Of a DNA stretch of 64,000 nt, positions 46,598 through 56,238 are shown one piece after another. Origin of the DNA: Streptomyces uncialis (lineage in GTDB: Bacteria; Actinomycetota; Actinomycetes; Streptomycetales; Streptomycetaceae); assembly GCF_036250755.1 (NCBI RefSeq), contig NZ_CP109583.1, positions 558,001 through 622,000 on the forward strand. Reading direction: 5' to 3'. Under the pieces are notes generated by a model, which was not told where the DNA came from, ran no database searches, and saw only the letters and a program-made list of their open reading frames with translations. A program made the translations under genes and the position numbers. Every line of letters starts with the position of its first letter. The first letter of the stretch is position 1.

Positions 46598-48697
46598 ATG
46601 ACTTCGACGGACGAGACCACGAGCGAAACCCCGTTCGACTGGCGGGAGTTCCTCACTCGCTGGAGCGGGGAGTGGGCGGACGCGCAGGACCCCCATGAGC
46701 AGGACGAATGGGACCCGGAGCTGACGGCGGCCCGGTGGCTCGGCTGTCCGGGGGCGTCGGACGCGGATATCGCCGCCCTGGAAGAGCGGATCGGGCATCG
46801 GCTGCCGCCGTCGCTCGACACGTTCCTGCGGATCAGCGACGGCTGGCGGCCGGAGGACCACCCCGTCTACCGGCTGGCGGGGACCCGGGAAATTGATCCG
46901 CACGAGAACGCCCACGGCCTCGCCGAGATCTTCGCGGAGGGCCTGGACGAGGACGCGTCGCCGCAGGAGCTGCTGGAGGCCGGGATGTGGCACCGCGCGT
47001 TCCGTCTGGACGCGGAGACGGACGCGACGCTGGTCCTGATCGATCCGCTGGACCGGGACGCGGACGGTGAGTGGGCGGTGTACGAGTGGGCGTACTGGCG
47101 GGCCGCGCCGCCCGACCGCTTTCCGTCCTTCCGCCATTACATGCTGGAGCGATACCGGTCCTTTCACAGCTCGGCCGCCCACAAGGCTGCTCACGGCGAA
47201 GGACCGGCGTTCGCCAACGACACGACGCGGGCGCAGGACGCCGTGGTAGAGCTGGCCCGGCGGGCGGCACTGGGCGGGGAGTACGAGGAGGCCCTGACCC
47301 TGCTGCGGGAGGCCGGTGAGTACGGCAGGCCGCGGGCCGGACTGCTGCGGGGGCAATTGGACTGTCTGCTCTCAGCACAAGCTTCGGCGTACTCGGTCGA
47401 TGTCCTCGCGGTCGACCCGGTGTACGCCCCTGATCTGCTTCCGGTGGCCGCGGCGGGCTTCGCCACGACGGACCGGCATGACAGCAGTACCGGCCAGTCG
47501 TGGGCGCTGCTTGCCCGCTGTACGACGCCCGAGGCGGTGGAGAGGGCGGAGGAGGCGCTGCGGGCGGCGCGGGAGGGGACGTACCGCTTCACGGCCGAAG
47601 GGCCGCTCGGGGAGGCGGCCGATAAGGCGCGGGAGTTGGCCCGCTGGGGCCGGTGGAACGAGGCGTGGCGGCTGCTGTGGGCCGCGCTGCCTCACTGGCG
47701 GCCCCTGGGCCCCGACCATATGGCACCGCTGGGACTGCTCGCGGATCCGGTGCTGGGTCCGGTGATCACCCCGGAGCGGGGGCGGTTGCTGCTGGCTCTG
47801 CCGCGGGGCGAGTTCGCGCGGCCGGAGCGGGAGCTGCCCGGTACGGTCCTGGGTCCCGTCGGGGAGGCGCCGGGGGACGATCCGGTGGGTCTGTCCTGGC
47901 TGGAGGACGAGGTGCCGGACCGGTTCGATGGGGGCTATCGGGCCGTGTTCGTCGCGGACCCCGATCCGGCGGGCCTGCCGGCCCGTCTGAAGGACCCGGG
48001 CGGGGGCGGCCCCGGGCCCGGCGGCCGGCCGCAGCGGGAAGTGACGCCCGGGCCGGACGGCTTGTACCCGCCCCGCAGCACGTGGGACGCGGACCACCGG
48101 CTGGGCCTGGCACTCGGCAGTACGTCGTACGACGACCGCGCCCTGGCCTGGGTCGGGCAGGCGGCCCCCGGGTGGAGCTTCGCCTTCGACGGCAGAGCCA
48201 GGGGCTTCGGCGAGGAGCGCTTCGTCTCCCCGGCCGCTGCCGCCTCGCAGGGGACCAGGGCGGTGGTCGTCTGGCACAGCGTCGGCACCTTCGACCGGAC
48301 CCGGACCCGCTTCCATCTCTCCGTCGGGGTCGACGGAGAGGAGGTGTGCGCGTTCACCGTCACGGCCGGGGACGTCGACCCGCACTGGACCGGGGAGATA
48401 CCGCCATGGCTGTCGCTCGACGGCTTTCCCGGCACGACCGGGGAGTGGCGGGGCGATGAGGACCCCTGGACGGACGCGGACGACCGGAACACCCCCGACC
48501 GCGGGCTGCCGGGGACGCGGGGCGCGCTGGCCGCCCTGGAGCGGGCCCTGGGACTGACCCTGCCCCGCACCGCCCTGCTGGAAGGCCCGCTGCACAGCTT
48601 CGTCACCCGTTCGTGGACCCGTCCACCAGGGCCCGGCGAGTCGTACGCCACCCTCATCATCACCACAAGCCTCCCGGACCCCGGCGAGAACGTGTGA
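46598..48697 (+). CDS. Large SMI1/KNR4-domain protein
   Basis: 699 residues. Near the N-terminus (about 40-190) lies an SMI1/KNR4 domain: ALEERIGHRLPPSLDTFLRISDGW, then MLERYRSF. The middle has an Ala/Glu-rich helical region resembling TPR-like repeats, and the C-terminal 200 residues (TSYDDRALAWVGQAAPGWSF and following) are unassigned. SMI1/KNR4 proteins are often immunity proteins for contact-dependent or polymorphic toxins, but long multi-domain forms in Streptomyces have no assigned role. No toxin gene is adjacent. Confidence 0.75.
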   Translation: MTSTDETTSETPFDWREFLTRWSGEWADAQDPHEQDEWDPELTAARWLGCPGASDADIAALEERIGHRLPPSLDTFLRISDGWRPEDHPVYRLAGTREIDPHENAHGLAEIFAEGLDEDASPQELLEAGMWHRAFRLDAETDATLVLIDPLDRDADGEWAVYEWAYWRAAPPDRFPSFRHYMLERYRSFHSSAAHKAAHGEGPAFANDTTRAQDAVVELARRAALGGEYEEALTLLREAGEYGRPRAGLLRGQLDCLLSAQASAYSVDVLAVDPVYAPDLLPVAAAGFATTDRHDSSTGQSWALLARCTTPEAVERAEEALRAAREGTYRFTAEGPLGEAADKARELARWGRWNEAWRLLWAALPHWRPLGPDHMAPLGLLADPVLGPVITPERGRLLLALPRGEFARPERELPGTVLGPVGEAPGDDPVGLSWLEDEVPDRFDGGYRAVFVADPDPAGLPARLKDPGGGGPGPGGRPQREVTPGPDGLYPPRSTWDADHRLGLALGSTSYDDRALAWVGQAAPGWSFAFDGRARGFGEERFVSPAAAASQGTRAVVVWHSVGTFDRTRTRFHLSVGVDGEEVCAFTVTAGDVDPHWTGEIPPWLSLDGFPGTTGEWRGDEDPWTDADDRNTPDRGLPGTRGALAALERALGLTLPRTALLEGPLHSFVTRSWTRPPGPGESYATLIITTSLPDPGENV

Positions 48698-49004
48698 ACC
48701 TGCCTGCGCTCCGTATCCCGCGCCGCGCCCGGACGGCGCCAAAGGCATCGTCCCCCTGCCGGTGATCCGGGACCGTGGCGGCCGTACTGAGCCGGCGGAG
48801 CCTCTGGAGCTCGTTGTCCTTGGCCGCCAGGACCGACAGCAGGCACCGGTGGCATTCCTTGAGCCGCGTGAGCTCGGTGTTGGGTCCGGGCGAGTTCGCC
48901 GGTGAGCCGCTGACCGCGACCTGCGCCGCGCTGTCCTCTACCGCCGCGGCCGCGAACAGTCCGCGCACTGCCGCCGGCTCAACTCGCCGGGCGGGAATCC
49001 TCAC
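48660..49004 (-). CDS. Hypothetical small protein or remnant
   Basis: 114 residues with good Streptomyces codon bias and a helical stretch LTRLKECHRCLLSVLAAKDNE, but no family. It overlaps the end of the SMI1/KNR4 gene on the other strand by 38 nt. It may be a remnant. Confidence 0.25.
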   Translation of the reverse strand: MRIPARRVEPAAVRGLFAAAAVEDSAAQVAVSGSPANSPGPNTELTRLKECHRCLLSVLAAKDNELQRLRRLSTAATVPDHRQGDDAFGAVRARRGIRSAGRFTRSRRGPGGLW

Positions 49005-49046
49005 CGGTCACGGCAGGCCCGGGCAGCGCGGCGGGCGGGACGCGGA

Positions 49047-49397
49047 TCACTTAGGGACCCCGGCGAGCTTGGCCCGGAGTCTGCTCTCCACCTCTGTGAG
49101 CGCCGCCAACTGGGCCTGCACGGCTCGAAGCCGCTGTTGGTACAGGACGTAGGCCTCACAGGTCGGAATATGCTCAAGTTGCTTCTCGTCGAGGCACAAG
49201 TTGAGTTCGCGAATGTCGTCGACCTTGAGGCCTGCGTCGAGGAGCGCCCGGACATTGTGCACGCGGATGACGGCAGACTCGTCGTACTCGCGGTACCCAT
49301 TGCCCTGGCGACGGGCCTGGAGCAGGCCGCGCTGTTCGTAGTATCGGAGAGCCCGCGTCGAAACACCGGCCGCGTTGGCAAGTTCTCCAATCCGCAT
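49047..49397 (-). CDS. MerR-family regulator
   Basis: 116 residues: winged HTH MRIGELANAAGVSTRALRYYEQRGLL, then a dimerisation helix and a tail with Cys66-region LCLDEKQLEHIPTCEAY. Cys residues could sense metal or redox stress. It lies 104 nt downstream of an MFS exporter on the same strand, and a MerR-type dyad sits in that exporter's promoter. Confidence 0.88.
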   Translation of the reverse strand: MRIGELANAAGVSTRALRYYEQRGLLQARRQGNGYREYDESAVIRVHNVRALLDAGLKVDDIRELNLCLDEKQLEHIPTCEAYVLYQQRLRAVQAQLAALTEVESRLRAKLAGVPK

Positions 49398-49501
49398 GCG
49401 CCCCCCTTTTTCAAGGCCTGCCATGATACCCAGCGCGCTGGTGAACCTCTTCACCCTGCTCCGCATGGCGTGAACGTGCCTGGTCGTGAGGTGGTGACAG
49501 G

Positions 49502-50749
49502 TTACGGAAGGGCGACCTCGCGGGGAGCGGTGCCGCCCTCGGGCGCGCGGGTGGGAGAGGGGTAGCGGCGTACGGACATCGCCATCACGACGATGGTGAT
49601 CAGGCCGGCGACGCAAGCGACCACCAGGACGCCAATTCCGCCGGAGGCGTTGACCGCACCGCCGCCGATGGCACCGGCCAGCGCGATGCCCGCGTACAGT
49701 CCGCTGGTGTTCAGCGCCAGCGCCTCGGTGGCGGCGTCGCCGCCCATGTGCATGGCCCTGGCGTTCATCGGAGGGTTGTTGCCCCATCCGGGAACCCCCC
49801 ACAGCACCAGCACGACGCCGACCACCCACACCGGAACCGTCCCCTGCCCGATGCCGCCGACCGCGAGCAGCACCAGAGCGGCCACCACCACGCCGCCGAA
49901 CGCGGCCAGCAGGGTGCGGTCCACACCCCACCGGTCGGTCAGCCGTCCGCCCAGCACCGTTCCCACCGCGCCCGAGACACCCACGATCGCGATGAACACG
50001 CCCACGTACTGACCGCCGACGCCGGTGAGATCGTGGGTGATGGGGGCCATGTAGATATAGGGCATCAACCCGCCGCAGGCCGCGAGCATCGTGCCCAGCA
50101 CGCACAGCAGCACCGGGGGCCGACGCAGCAACCGCAGCCGCTCGGCGACCCCGATCACCCGGGTCTGCGGAATCGAGGGCAGCATCAGCGCCGTGATCGC
50201 GACCGCCAGACAGGAGAACGCCCCCACCGCGATGAAGGTGGCCTCCCACTGCCACACGCCGCTCACCCAGGAGCCGAAGGGCACGCCGGCCACCAGCGAC
50301 AGGGTCAGCCCCGCGGCCACGGTGCCGATCGCCCTGCCGGTGCGCTCCGGCGCGGCGAGCCGGCCGGCGACCGCGAAGGCCGCCGGCGAGAGTGTGGCGG
50401 CCACCAGCGCCGCCACCACCCGAAGCGCCATCAGCGTCCCGAAGGAGGGTGCCAGCGCGGTGATGAAGTTGACCACCGCGAACACTGCCAGCCCTCCCAC
50501 GATCAGCGCCTTGCGCGGCACCCGGCTGGTGGCGACCGCGAGCACCGGACAGGCAATCGCGTAGGTGATCGAGAACACCGTCACCAACTGACCCGCCGCC
50601 CCCTCGCTCACCCTCAAGTCGGCGGAGATCTCCGGAAGGATCCCGGCGATGACGAAGTCATCCGTACCGATGACAAAAGTCGTCAGCAGCAGGCCCAAGA
50701 GCCAACCCGAACCGGTCGGGAGCGATATGCGCTCGTGTTGCGATTCCAT
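49502..50749 (-). CDS. MFS drug-efflux transporter (DHA1/Bcr-like)
   Basis: 415 residues with 12 predicted membrane helices. TTFVIGTDDFVIAGILPEIS is typical of the arabinose/chloramphenicol-exporter DHA1 group, and GGRLTDRWGVDR is the MFS loop between helices 8 and 9. Probably exports a small toxic compound and is induced through the neighbouring MerR protein. Confidence 0.88.
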   Translation of the reverse strand: MESQHERISLPTGSGWLLGLLLTTFVIGTDDFVIAGILPEISADLRVSEGAAGQLVTVFSITYAIACPVLAVATSRVPRKALIVGGLAVFAVVNFITALAPSFGTLMALRVVAALVAATLSPAAFAVAGRLAAPERTGRAIGTVAAGLTLSLVAGVPFGSWVSGVWQWEATFIAVGAFSCLAVAITALMLPSIPQTRVIGVAERLRLLRRPPVLLCVLGTMLAACGGLMPYIYMAPITHDLTGVGGQYVGVFIAIVGVSGAVGTVLGGRLTDRWGVDRTLLAAFGGVVVAALVLLAVGGIGQGTVPVWVVGVVLVLWGVPGWGNNPPMNARAMHMGGDAATEALALNTSGLYAGIALAGAIGGGAVNASGGIGVLVVACVAGLITIVVMAMSVRRYPSPTRAPEGGTAPREVALP

Positions 50750-50799
50750 GTGTCCACTGGTCCTTCGTGCATCCTGCGCTTACGGAGTCGCCCGCTACG

Positions 50800-51240
50800 C
50801 TAAAACCTTGACACTGCGTCAATGTCAACCCGTCGTTCGACTGCCTTCGGGCAGGTCCGAGCGAGAGGCCCGAGGCAGTGCGCGGTCAGCTGCGCGCCGG
50901 TCAGTTTCACACCGGCCAGGTCCGCTCCGGACAAGGTGGAACCGTGCAGGTCCGCACCAGACAGATCCGCGTGGATCAGGGCCGCGTGGATCAGGGACAT
51001 GCCGGGAGGCCTCGCATCCCGCAGGACGGCCCGCTGCCCCGAGGCGACGAGCTCGACGCTGTCGAGCCGGGTGCCGCGCGGGTCCGGGCGGAAGTCTCTG
51101 TCGTGTGAAGGGTCACGGAAGGCCAGAACGGTGAGGGCCGCGCGCATGTCGGCCGAGTCGTCCTGACTCAGGATCGGCCAGGAGGAGTCGTGGACCGAAG
51201 GGAGCTCATGCTCCTTGTCGGCGGCGTGGGAGCGGACGTA
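50800..51240 (-). pseudogene. Pentapeptide-repeat protein, 5'-broken
   Basis: The C-terminal 140 codons read ADMRAALTVLAFRDPSHDRD, then tandem pentapeptides (ALIHADLSGADLHGSTLSGADLAG). The upstream part SYVRSHA belongs to the same family but is joined by a frame change near 51238 to VLGGF in the next frame. ATG at 51147 could start a short product. The gene end lies over the MFS promoter. Confidence 0.5.
50808..50828 (-). promoter_or_regulatory. MerR-type operator/promoter of the MFS gene
   Basis: TTGACA-N9-TGTCAA is a perfect dyad. On the minus strand the distal half is a consensus -35 TTGACA, and about 19-20 bp on lies TTAGCG/TAGCGT as a weak -10. An overlong spacer with an internal dyad is the classic MerR architecture. 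It lies 59-79 nt before the MFS ATG. Confidence 0.6.
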
Positions 51241-51704
51241 GGAACCCGCCCAGCACGTCGTCCGCCATGCGCCTCCGCACGACACCCACGCCGGTGACAT
51301 CGTCGCCGGGGCGCTCTCCCGGCATTCGATGGTGCGGGCCACCGCCGTGATGACGGTCGCGGCCGGGGCCGGGGCCACCGGACCGGGCGCTGCCCGGGCC
51401 GAAACCGCTGCCGCCGCCCGGCCGACGAGTTTCCGGCACGGCCGGACGGACGGGGCCCGGGGCCTGCGTTTCGCACCGGTCACCCCCAACGAGCACGCGC
51501 AGTTCCTCGGGCGGGACCTGGCGCATCCCGCGGATCGTGACGGGTATCTGCACCGGCCCATCCTCCATATACAAGGTCAGGTGATGGCCCCGTTCGGTCG
51601 TACGGTCCCTCCAGTGCGTGAAGGCAAGACCGGTCGCCCTGGTGGAAACGCCGGGAACCACGCGGGCCTGCCCCTCGGCGTCGCTCCCCTGATCACAGGG
51701 GGAC
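51241..51704. other. Decayed or unassigned region
   Basis: A minus-strand scrap reads GLAFTHWRDRTTERGHHLTLYMEDGP then EELRVLVGG, with coding bias but no start and no family. Nothing else is assignable. Confidence 0.3.
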
Positions 51705-51754
51705 AACGGCCCGGTGCCCGCGGCTTCCGATGAAGCCGCGGGCACCGGGCCGTT
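51705..51754 (-). terminator. Perfect 23-bp hairpin ending the catabolic operon
   Basis: AACGGCCCGGTGCCCGCGG is the start of a 23-nt arm. A 4-nt CGAT loop separates it from its exact complement. It lies 14 nt after the last gene of the operon. The longest hairpin in the window. Confidence 0.85.
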
Positions 51755-51768
51755 CCCGTGTGCCGGGG

Positions 51769-52977
51769 TCAGACACGGCCTCCCGCGTTGCGGATGCCCA
51801 GGTGCTGCGCCTGCTTCGTGTGCTGGTTGTGGAGCGTGAGCAGCCGGGCGATCCCGGCGGAGTCGCCGGCGGCGAAGGCGTCGATGATCTCGTAGTGCTC
51901 GTCCACGGCGTGGGCGCTGGGCGCGCCGCCGCCGCTCAGCGCCGCGGCCATGAAGCCGGGTGTGCTGAGCGCGCGGTAGACCTGATGCAGGGTGGGATTC
52001 TCCGCGAGGGCGATCAGGAAGTCGTGGAACTCGTCGATGGCGACGAGATAGCCGTCGAGGTCGGTGATCCGTCCGCCGCGCACATGGCGTTCGGCGGACG
52101 CGGCGATCCGCCGCCAGCGGTCGGCCACCGCCGGGCTCAACGGCCCGGGGAGCGAGGCGGCGACCCCGAGCTCGATGGCCAGCCGCCCGTCGAACGCCTC
52201 GTCCGAGGCCCGGGTGTCGAGCGGCACGAGGACATAGCCCCGTTCCGGGTCGCGTCCCACGAGCCCCTCGCCGATGAGACGGGTCATGGCGTAGTACACC
52301 GCGGACGGCGGGGTCCGCAGCCGGGCCGCGAGGTCGTCGACGTCGAGACTGCCGTCGAGCGGCAGCGTGCGGTGGACGACGAGCTCCCGCAACTGCTCGT
52401 ACGCGGTGGTGTCCTGCGCCAGCTCGAACCGGCCGAACCTGCCGCGGAAGTACCCGAGGGGGGCGCCGTCCCGCGCGCTGGCGCCGACGACGCGGGCGAG
52501 GAACACCCGGTGCGTGCCGCCGACGACGTCCTCGATCACCTCGCACTCAAGGGCGGCGAGCGCGGCCGAGAGCACCGGGACGCCGCGGACACCCCGGTCG
52601 CAGTCGACCCCGGCGAACTTGTCGGCGCGCGGTCCGGCGAACTGCGCGGCGAGATGCTCCTGGTCCTCCCCGAGCACATTGACGGCGAACACCCCCGCCC
52701 GCTTCACCGCGGCATGGGTGGGCGCCTTGGTGTGGGCGCAGATCAGCAGCATCGGCGGATCGAGGGAGAGGGAGGACACCGCGCTCGCGGTCATCCCGTG
52801 GTCGACGCCGCCCTCATGGGTGGTGATGACGGCGACCCCGCTCATGAAATGGCCGATGACATGCCGGAAGAGGGCGCGGTCCAGGGGCTGGTCCGGCGCG
52901 TCCGGCGATTCCGGGGCCGGCGCCGGGTCCGCCACGCGGCGCTCCGGGCCCGAAGTCCGCTCCACGGCCGTGCTCAT
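51769..52977 (-). CDS. Flavin reductase fused to GntR/FCD regulator-like domain
   Basis: 402 residues. Residues about 35-195 are an HpaC-like flavin reductase (FRHVIGHFMSGVAVITT, ASAVSSLSLDPPMLLIC, FAVNVLGEDQEHLA). A GntR winged helix follows (LDVDDLAARLRTPPSAVYYAM), then an FCD effector domain with metal-site residues in IDEFHDFL and HYEIIDAF. It supplies FADH2 or FMNH2 to the HpaB-type oxygenase encoded 8 nt upstream. The C-terminal part may sense the aromatic substrate allosterically, as the MarR-like tail does in Acinetobacter C1 reductase, or bind DNA. Confidence 0.87.
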   Translation of the reverse strand: MSTAVERTSGPERRVADPAPAPESPDAPDQPLDRALFRHVIGHFMSGVAVITTHEGGVDHGMTASAVSSLSLDPPMLLICAHTKAPTHAAVKRAGVFAVNVLGEDQEHLAAQFAGPRADKFAGVDCDRGVRGVPVLSAALAALECEVIEDVVGGTHRVFLARVVGASARDGAPLGYFRGRFGRFELAQDTTAYEQLRELVVHRTLPLDGSLDVDDLAARLRTPPSAVYYAMTRLIGEGLVGRDPERGYVLVPLDTRASDEAFDGRLAIELGVAASLPGPLSPAVADRWRRIAASAERHVRGGRITDLDGYLVAIDEFHDFLIALAENPTLHQVYRALSTPGFMAAALSGGGAPSAHAVDEHYEIIDAFAAGDSAGIARLLTLHNQHTKQAQHLGIRNAGGRV

Positions 52978-52985
52978 GGGCCGCT

Positions 52986-54479
52986 TCACGACCGCGCCCA
53001 CGGTCCGCGCGTCCAGCCGTCGAGGTCGTAGTCGCCCAGGCAGTCCTCGACGACGGAGTCGAGCCGGGCGGCGAGCCCGCCGCGCCGCGCCGCGTTGAGC
53101 GCGTCGATCCTGACCTGGTCCGCGTTGCCCGAGTAGACCCGCTCGTACAGCCCGTGACGGCCTCCGAACTCCGTTCCGATGGTGTCCCAGACCAGCTTGA
53201 AGAGCTTGATGCGGCTCTCGGCGGAGGAGTCCGACCCCCGGTAGTACCGCTCGATGAGCGGGCCCAGTTCCGGATGGGCCAGATCGTGCCGGCTGGAGGG
53301 GACGACCAGGGGGGCGCCGCCGAGATGCGTCTCGAACAGTTCCCGGACCCGCTCCCATGCCTGCGAGGTGAACATCCGCAGCGCGCCCGCGTGCTCGATG
53401 CTGGGCATGACGGTCCCGCCGGGACCGTCGACGGGGTCCATCGCCATCACCGTGGTCAGCGCCCAGGCCGTGTTGCGCAGGGTGATCACCTCACCGAGGG
53501 CGGCCTGGACCCCGCGGAAGCCGCCGGTGCCGTTCGACGCGACCGCGCGGGCGAGCAGCCCGGCCATCAGATCGAGCTTGACGGCGAACCGGGTGCCGGC
53601 CTGGAGATGGGAGCGGTTGACGAATCCGGAGCGCGGGAAGAACGAGTTGGCCTTCTCCACGTCCCGGTAGATCAGCACGTTCTCCCAGGGGATCAGCGCC
53701 TCCTCGAAGATGAGGACCGCGTCGTTCTCGTCGAACCGGGACGAGAGCGGGTGGTCGAACGGGCTGGCGGCACGGGCCTCGTAGGAGCTGCGGCTGATCA
53801 GCACACAGCCCGGGGTGTCCATCGGGGCGATGAAGGCGAGCGCGAAGTTCTCCGCCTTGCCGGCCTCCATGCTGACGGCGCTGTTCTGGGCGACGAAGGT
53901 GGCGTGGGTCAGCGCGGAGCCGGTCGCCAGCATCTTCGCGCCGCTGACCACGATGCCCCGGTCGTTGTCGCGGACGACCCGCACATACACGTCGCCGACC
54001 TCGTGGACCGGTCGGCTGCGGTCGACCGGCGGGTTCACCAGGACGTGATTGAGGAAGAGGGCCTGCGAGGCGTAGCGGCGGTACCAGGCACGGGCGTTGT
54101 CCGCGTACGGCGCGTAGAGGTCGGGGTCGCTCGACAGGCTCGCCATGAACGCGGCCTTGTAGTCGGGGGTGCGGCCCAGGAAGCCGTACCCGAGACGGGA
54201 CCAGGCGGCGATGGCGTCACGTGCCTTCAGCAGCTCGTCCGGGGTGCGGGAGGGGGCGAAGAAGCGGTGGGTCCTGATGCCCTGGTCGTCCTCGAAGGTG
54301 AGGGTGTCGCGCAGTTCGGGGTCGTGGAGCGCGTCGTACAGCCGGGAGATCGAGCGGGCGCTGTTGCGGAACGCCGCGTGCTCGGTGACGTCCTTGACCT
54401 TCTCGCCGTCGATCCAGACGGTGCGGCCGTCGCGGAGGCTGTCGAGGTAGGTCTGTCCGTCGAGGAGTGTGTCGGTCAT
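52986..54479 (-). CDS. HpaB-type FADH2-dependent aromatic monooxygenase
   Basis: 497 residues of the 4-hydroxyphenylacetate 3-hydroxylase oxygenase family: N-terminal HpaB_N and C-terminal acyl-CoA-dehydrogenase-like domain. It ortho-hydroxylates phenols to catechols. Recognisable are FLNHVLVNPPVDRSRP, the flavin-contact region ATGSALTHATFVAQNS and the C-terminal GTEFGGRHGLYERVYSGN. With the fused reductase it forms a two-component system. Substrate unknown; a phenolic acid is likely. Confidence 0.92.
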   Translation of the reverse strand: MTDTLLDGQTYLDSLRDGRTVWIDGEKVKDVTEHAAFRNSARSISRLYDALHDPELRDTLTFEDDQGIRTHRFFAPSRTPDELLKARDAIAAWSRLGYGFLGRTPDYKAAFMASLSSDPDLYAPYADNARAWYRRYASQALFLNHVLVNPPVDRSRPVHEVGDVYVRVVRDNDRGIVVSGAKMLATGSALTHATFVAQNSAVSMEAGKAENFALAFIAPMDTPGCVLISRSSYEARAASPFDHPLSSRFDENDAVLIFEEALIPWENVLIYRDVEKANSFFPRSGFVNRSHLQAGTRFAVKLDLMAGLLARAVASNGTGGFRGVQAALGEVITLRNTAWALTTVMAMDPVDGPGGTVMPSIEHAGALRMFTSQAWERVRELFETHLGGAPLVVPSSRHDLAHPELGPLIERYYRGSDSSAESRIKLFKLVWDTIGTEFGGRHGLYERVYSGNADQVRIDALNAARRGGLAARLDSVVEDCLGDYDLDGWTRGPWARS

Positions 54480-54517
54480 GGGGTCCGTCCAAGGGTGTCG
54501 GGGCCGATCGCGGCGGG

Positions 54518-56179
54518 TCAGGAACCCGGGATCGGGACGGGCGGGGTGAAGGGGACGGGTGTCGGACCGATCGCGGTGACGTCGATCTCGATCACACAGG
54601 GGCCACGGGTGGCGAGGCTCTTGTCGAGCGCGGCGGGGAAGTCACCGGCGTCGGTGACCCGCTGGAAGGGCAGTCCGTACGCGGCGGCCAGCGCGGCGAA
54701 GTCGGGCGTCGTCAGATCCACCGCGCTGCGCCTGCCGCGATGGGCGTCCTGCATGTTGCGGAGCACGCCGTATCCGCCGTCGTTGAAGACGCAGAGCACG
54801 AGCCAGGGGCGTTCCTGGGCGAGGGTGCCCAGTTCGCCGAGGTGCACCGCGAGACCGCCGTCCCCGGCGATCACGAGGGTGGGTACGCCGGGTCTGGCGA
54901 GGGCGCCGCCGATGCCCATCGCGAGCCCCTGGCCGATCCCGCCGCCGAGTGGGAAGAGGTTGGTGCTGGGGTGGTGGATCTCCAGCAGGCGGTTGCCCCA
55001 CTGACTGGAGGCGATGGTGACGTCGCGGGCGATCACGGACTCCGGGGGGAGCCGGTCCCTGAGGGTGTCGCAGATCAGGGCGTAGGGCCCGATCGCGGTG
55101 CGCAGTTCGGAGCGGGCGCGCGTGGCCGCCGCGGCGCCGTGTGCCCGCCAGCCCTCCTCGGCGGTGTGCTCCCCCAGAGCCGTGAGGAGTGCGGTGAGTA
55201 CCGGTGCCGCGGCGCCGACCACCGCGGCGGCGGCCGGGAACACCCGGCCCACGGCGCGTGGGTCGATGTCGATCTGCACATGGCGGGCCGGGACGGGCAG
55301 TCCGTAGTCGGCCGTCTCGTTGGAGCGGAAGTGGGTGCCGACGCTGAGCAGCAGATCGCAGGAGGCGAGCAGTTCCCGGCCGGCGGGCGAGGCGGCGAAG
55401 TTGCCGACCGCCAGCGGATGGTCCTCGGGCAGGGAGCCCCGGCCCGCGTTGCTCGTCAGCACCGGGGCACCGAGCCGCTCCGCGAGGGCGCGCAGGGGGC
55501 CGGCGGCCTCCCGGGCGCCGCCGCCCGCCCAGATCAGGGGACGGCGTGCGTCCGCCAGCAGTGCCGCCGCCGCGGCGAGTTGCTCCGGGTCGGCGTCGGG
55601 CGGCGCGGCGACGGGAGCGGCCGGGCCCGTCAGTGGCTGCCGCGCGTACTGGAGGTCGATCGGCCATTCGACGCTGACCGGGCCCCGCGGCGGGGTCCGG
55701 GCGCGGACGGCGGCGTACCGGAGCAGGGCCCCGGCGTCCGCGCCGGGCCGTACGGTCGCGGTGTGCCGCGAGACCGCCCGGAGCAGCCCGGTCTGGTCGT
55801 GGGTCTCGTGGATCACGCCCCGGCCGAGGCCGAGGTAGCGGCTGTCGATCTGGCCGGTGACATGGAGGACGGACGCCCCGCCGGACTGGGCCTCGATCAG
55901 CGATCCGGCGGCGTTGCCGCAGCCGGTGCCGGTACTCGTCAGCGCGACGCCGAGGCCGCCGGTGACCCGGGCGTGGGCGTCGGCCGCGTTGACGGCCGCC
56001 GCCTCGTGGCGCACGGGGACGAATCTCAGCGCGCGGTCGACGGCTTCGACGAGCGGCATGTTGTGCACGCTCACCACGCCGAAGACCACCTCGGCGTGCT
56101 GCTCGCGCAGCACGGTCACCAGCAGATCACCGCCGTTGCCGTGGCTCTCGCTCCGGGGTCCTTCATCGTGGTGCGACAC
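54518..56179 (-). CDS. ThDP-dependent decarboxylase/synthase (benzoylformate-decarboxylase/ALS-like)
   Basis: 553 residues with the three-domain layout. The activating Glu lies in VRHEAAAVNAADAHARVTG and the ThDP/Mg motif spans GDGGLAVHLGELG to NDGGYG. Acetolactate synthase, benzoylformate decarboxylase and similar 2-oxo-acid enzymes fit. In this operon, decarboxylation of a 2-oxo acid from ring cleavage or side-chain degradation is plausible. GTG start at 56179 with CGGAG 7 nt upstream. Confidence 0.85.
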   Translation of the reverse strand: MSHHDEGPRSESHGNGGDLLVTVLREQHAEVVFGVVSVHNMPLVEAVDRALRFVPVRHEAAAVNAADAHARVTGGLGVALTSTGTGCGNAAGSLIEAQSGGASVLHVTGQIDSRYLGLGRGVIHETHDQTGLLRAVSRHTATVRPGADAGALLRYAAVRARTPPRGPVSVEWPIDLQYARQPLTGPAAPVAAPPDADPEQLAAAAALLADARRPLIWAGGGAREAAGPLRALAERLGAPVLTSNAGRGSLPEDHPLAVGNFAASPAGRELLASCDLLLSVGTHFRSNETADYGLPVPARHVQIDIDPRAVGRVFPAAAAVVGAAAPVLTALLTALGEHTAEEGWRAHGAAAATRARSELRTAIGPYALICDTLRDRLPPESVIARDVTIASSQWGNRLLEIHHPSTNLFPLGGGIGQGLAMGIGGALARPGVPTLVIAGDGGLAVHLGELGTLAQERPWLVLCVFNDGGYGVLRNMQDAHRGRRSAVDLTTPDFAALAAAYGLPFQRVTDAGDFPAALDKSLATRGPCVIEIDVTAIGPTPVPFTPPVPIPGS

Positions 56180-56238
56180 GTGGGTCTCCGTTCTTGTCGC
56201 GGGGCCGGGTGATCGGCGCCGGGTCCGGCGGGCGCGGG

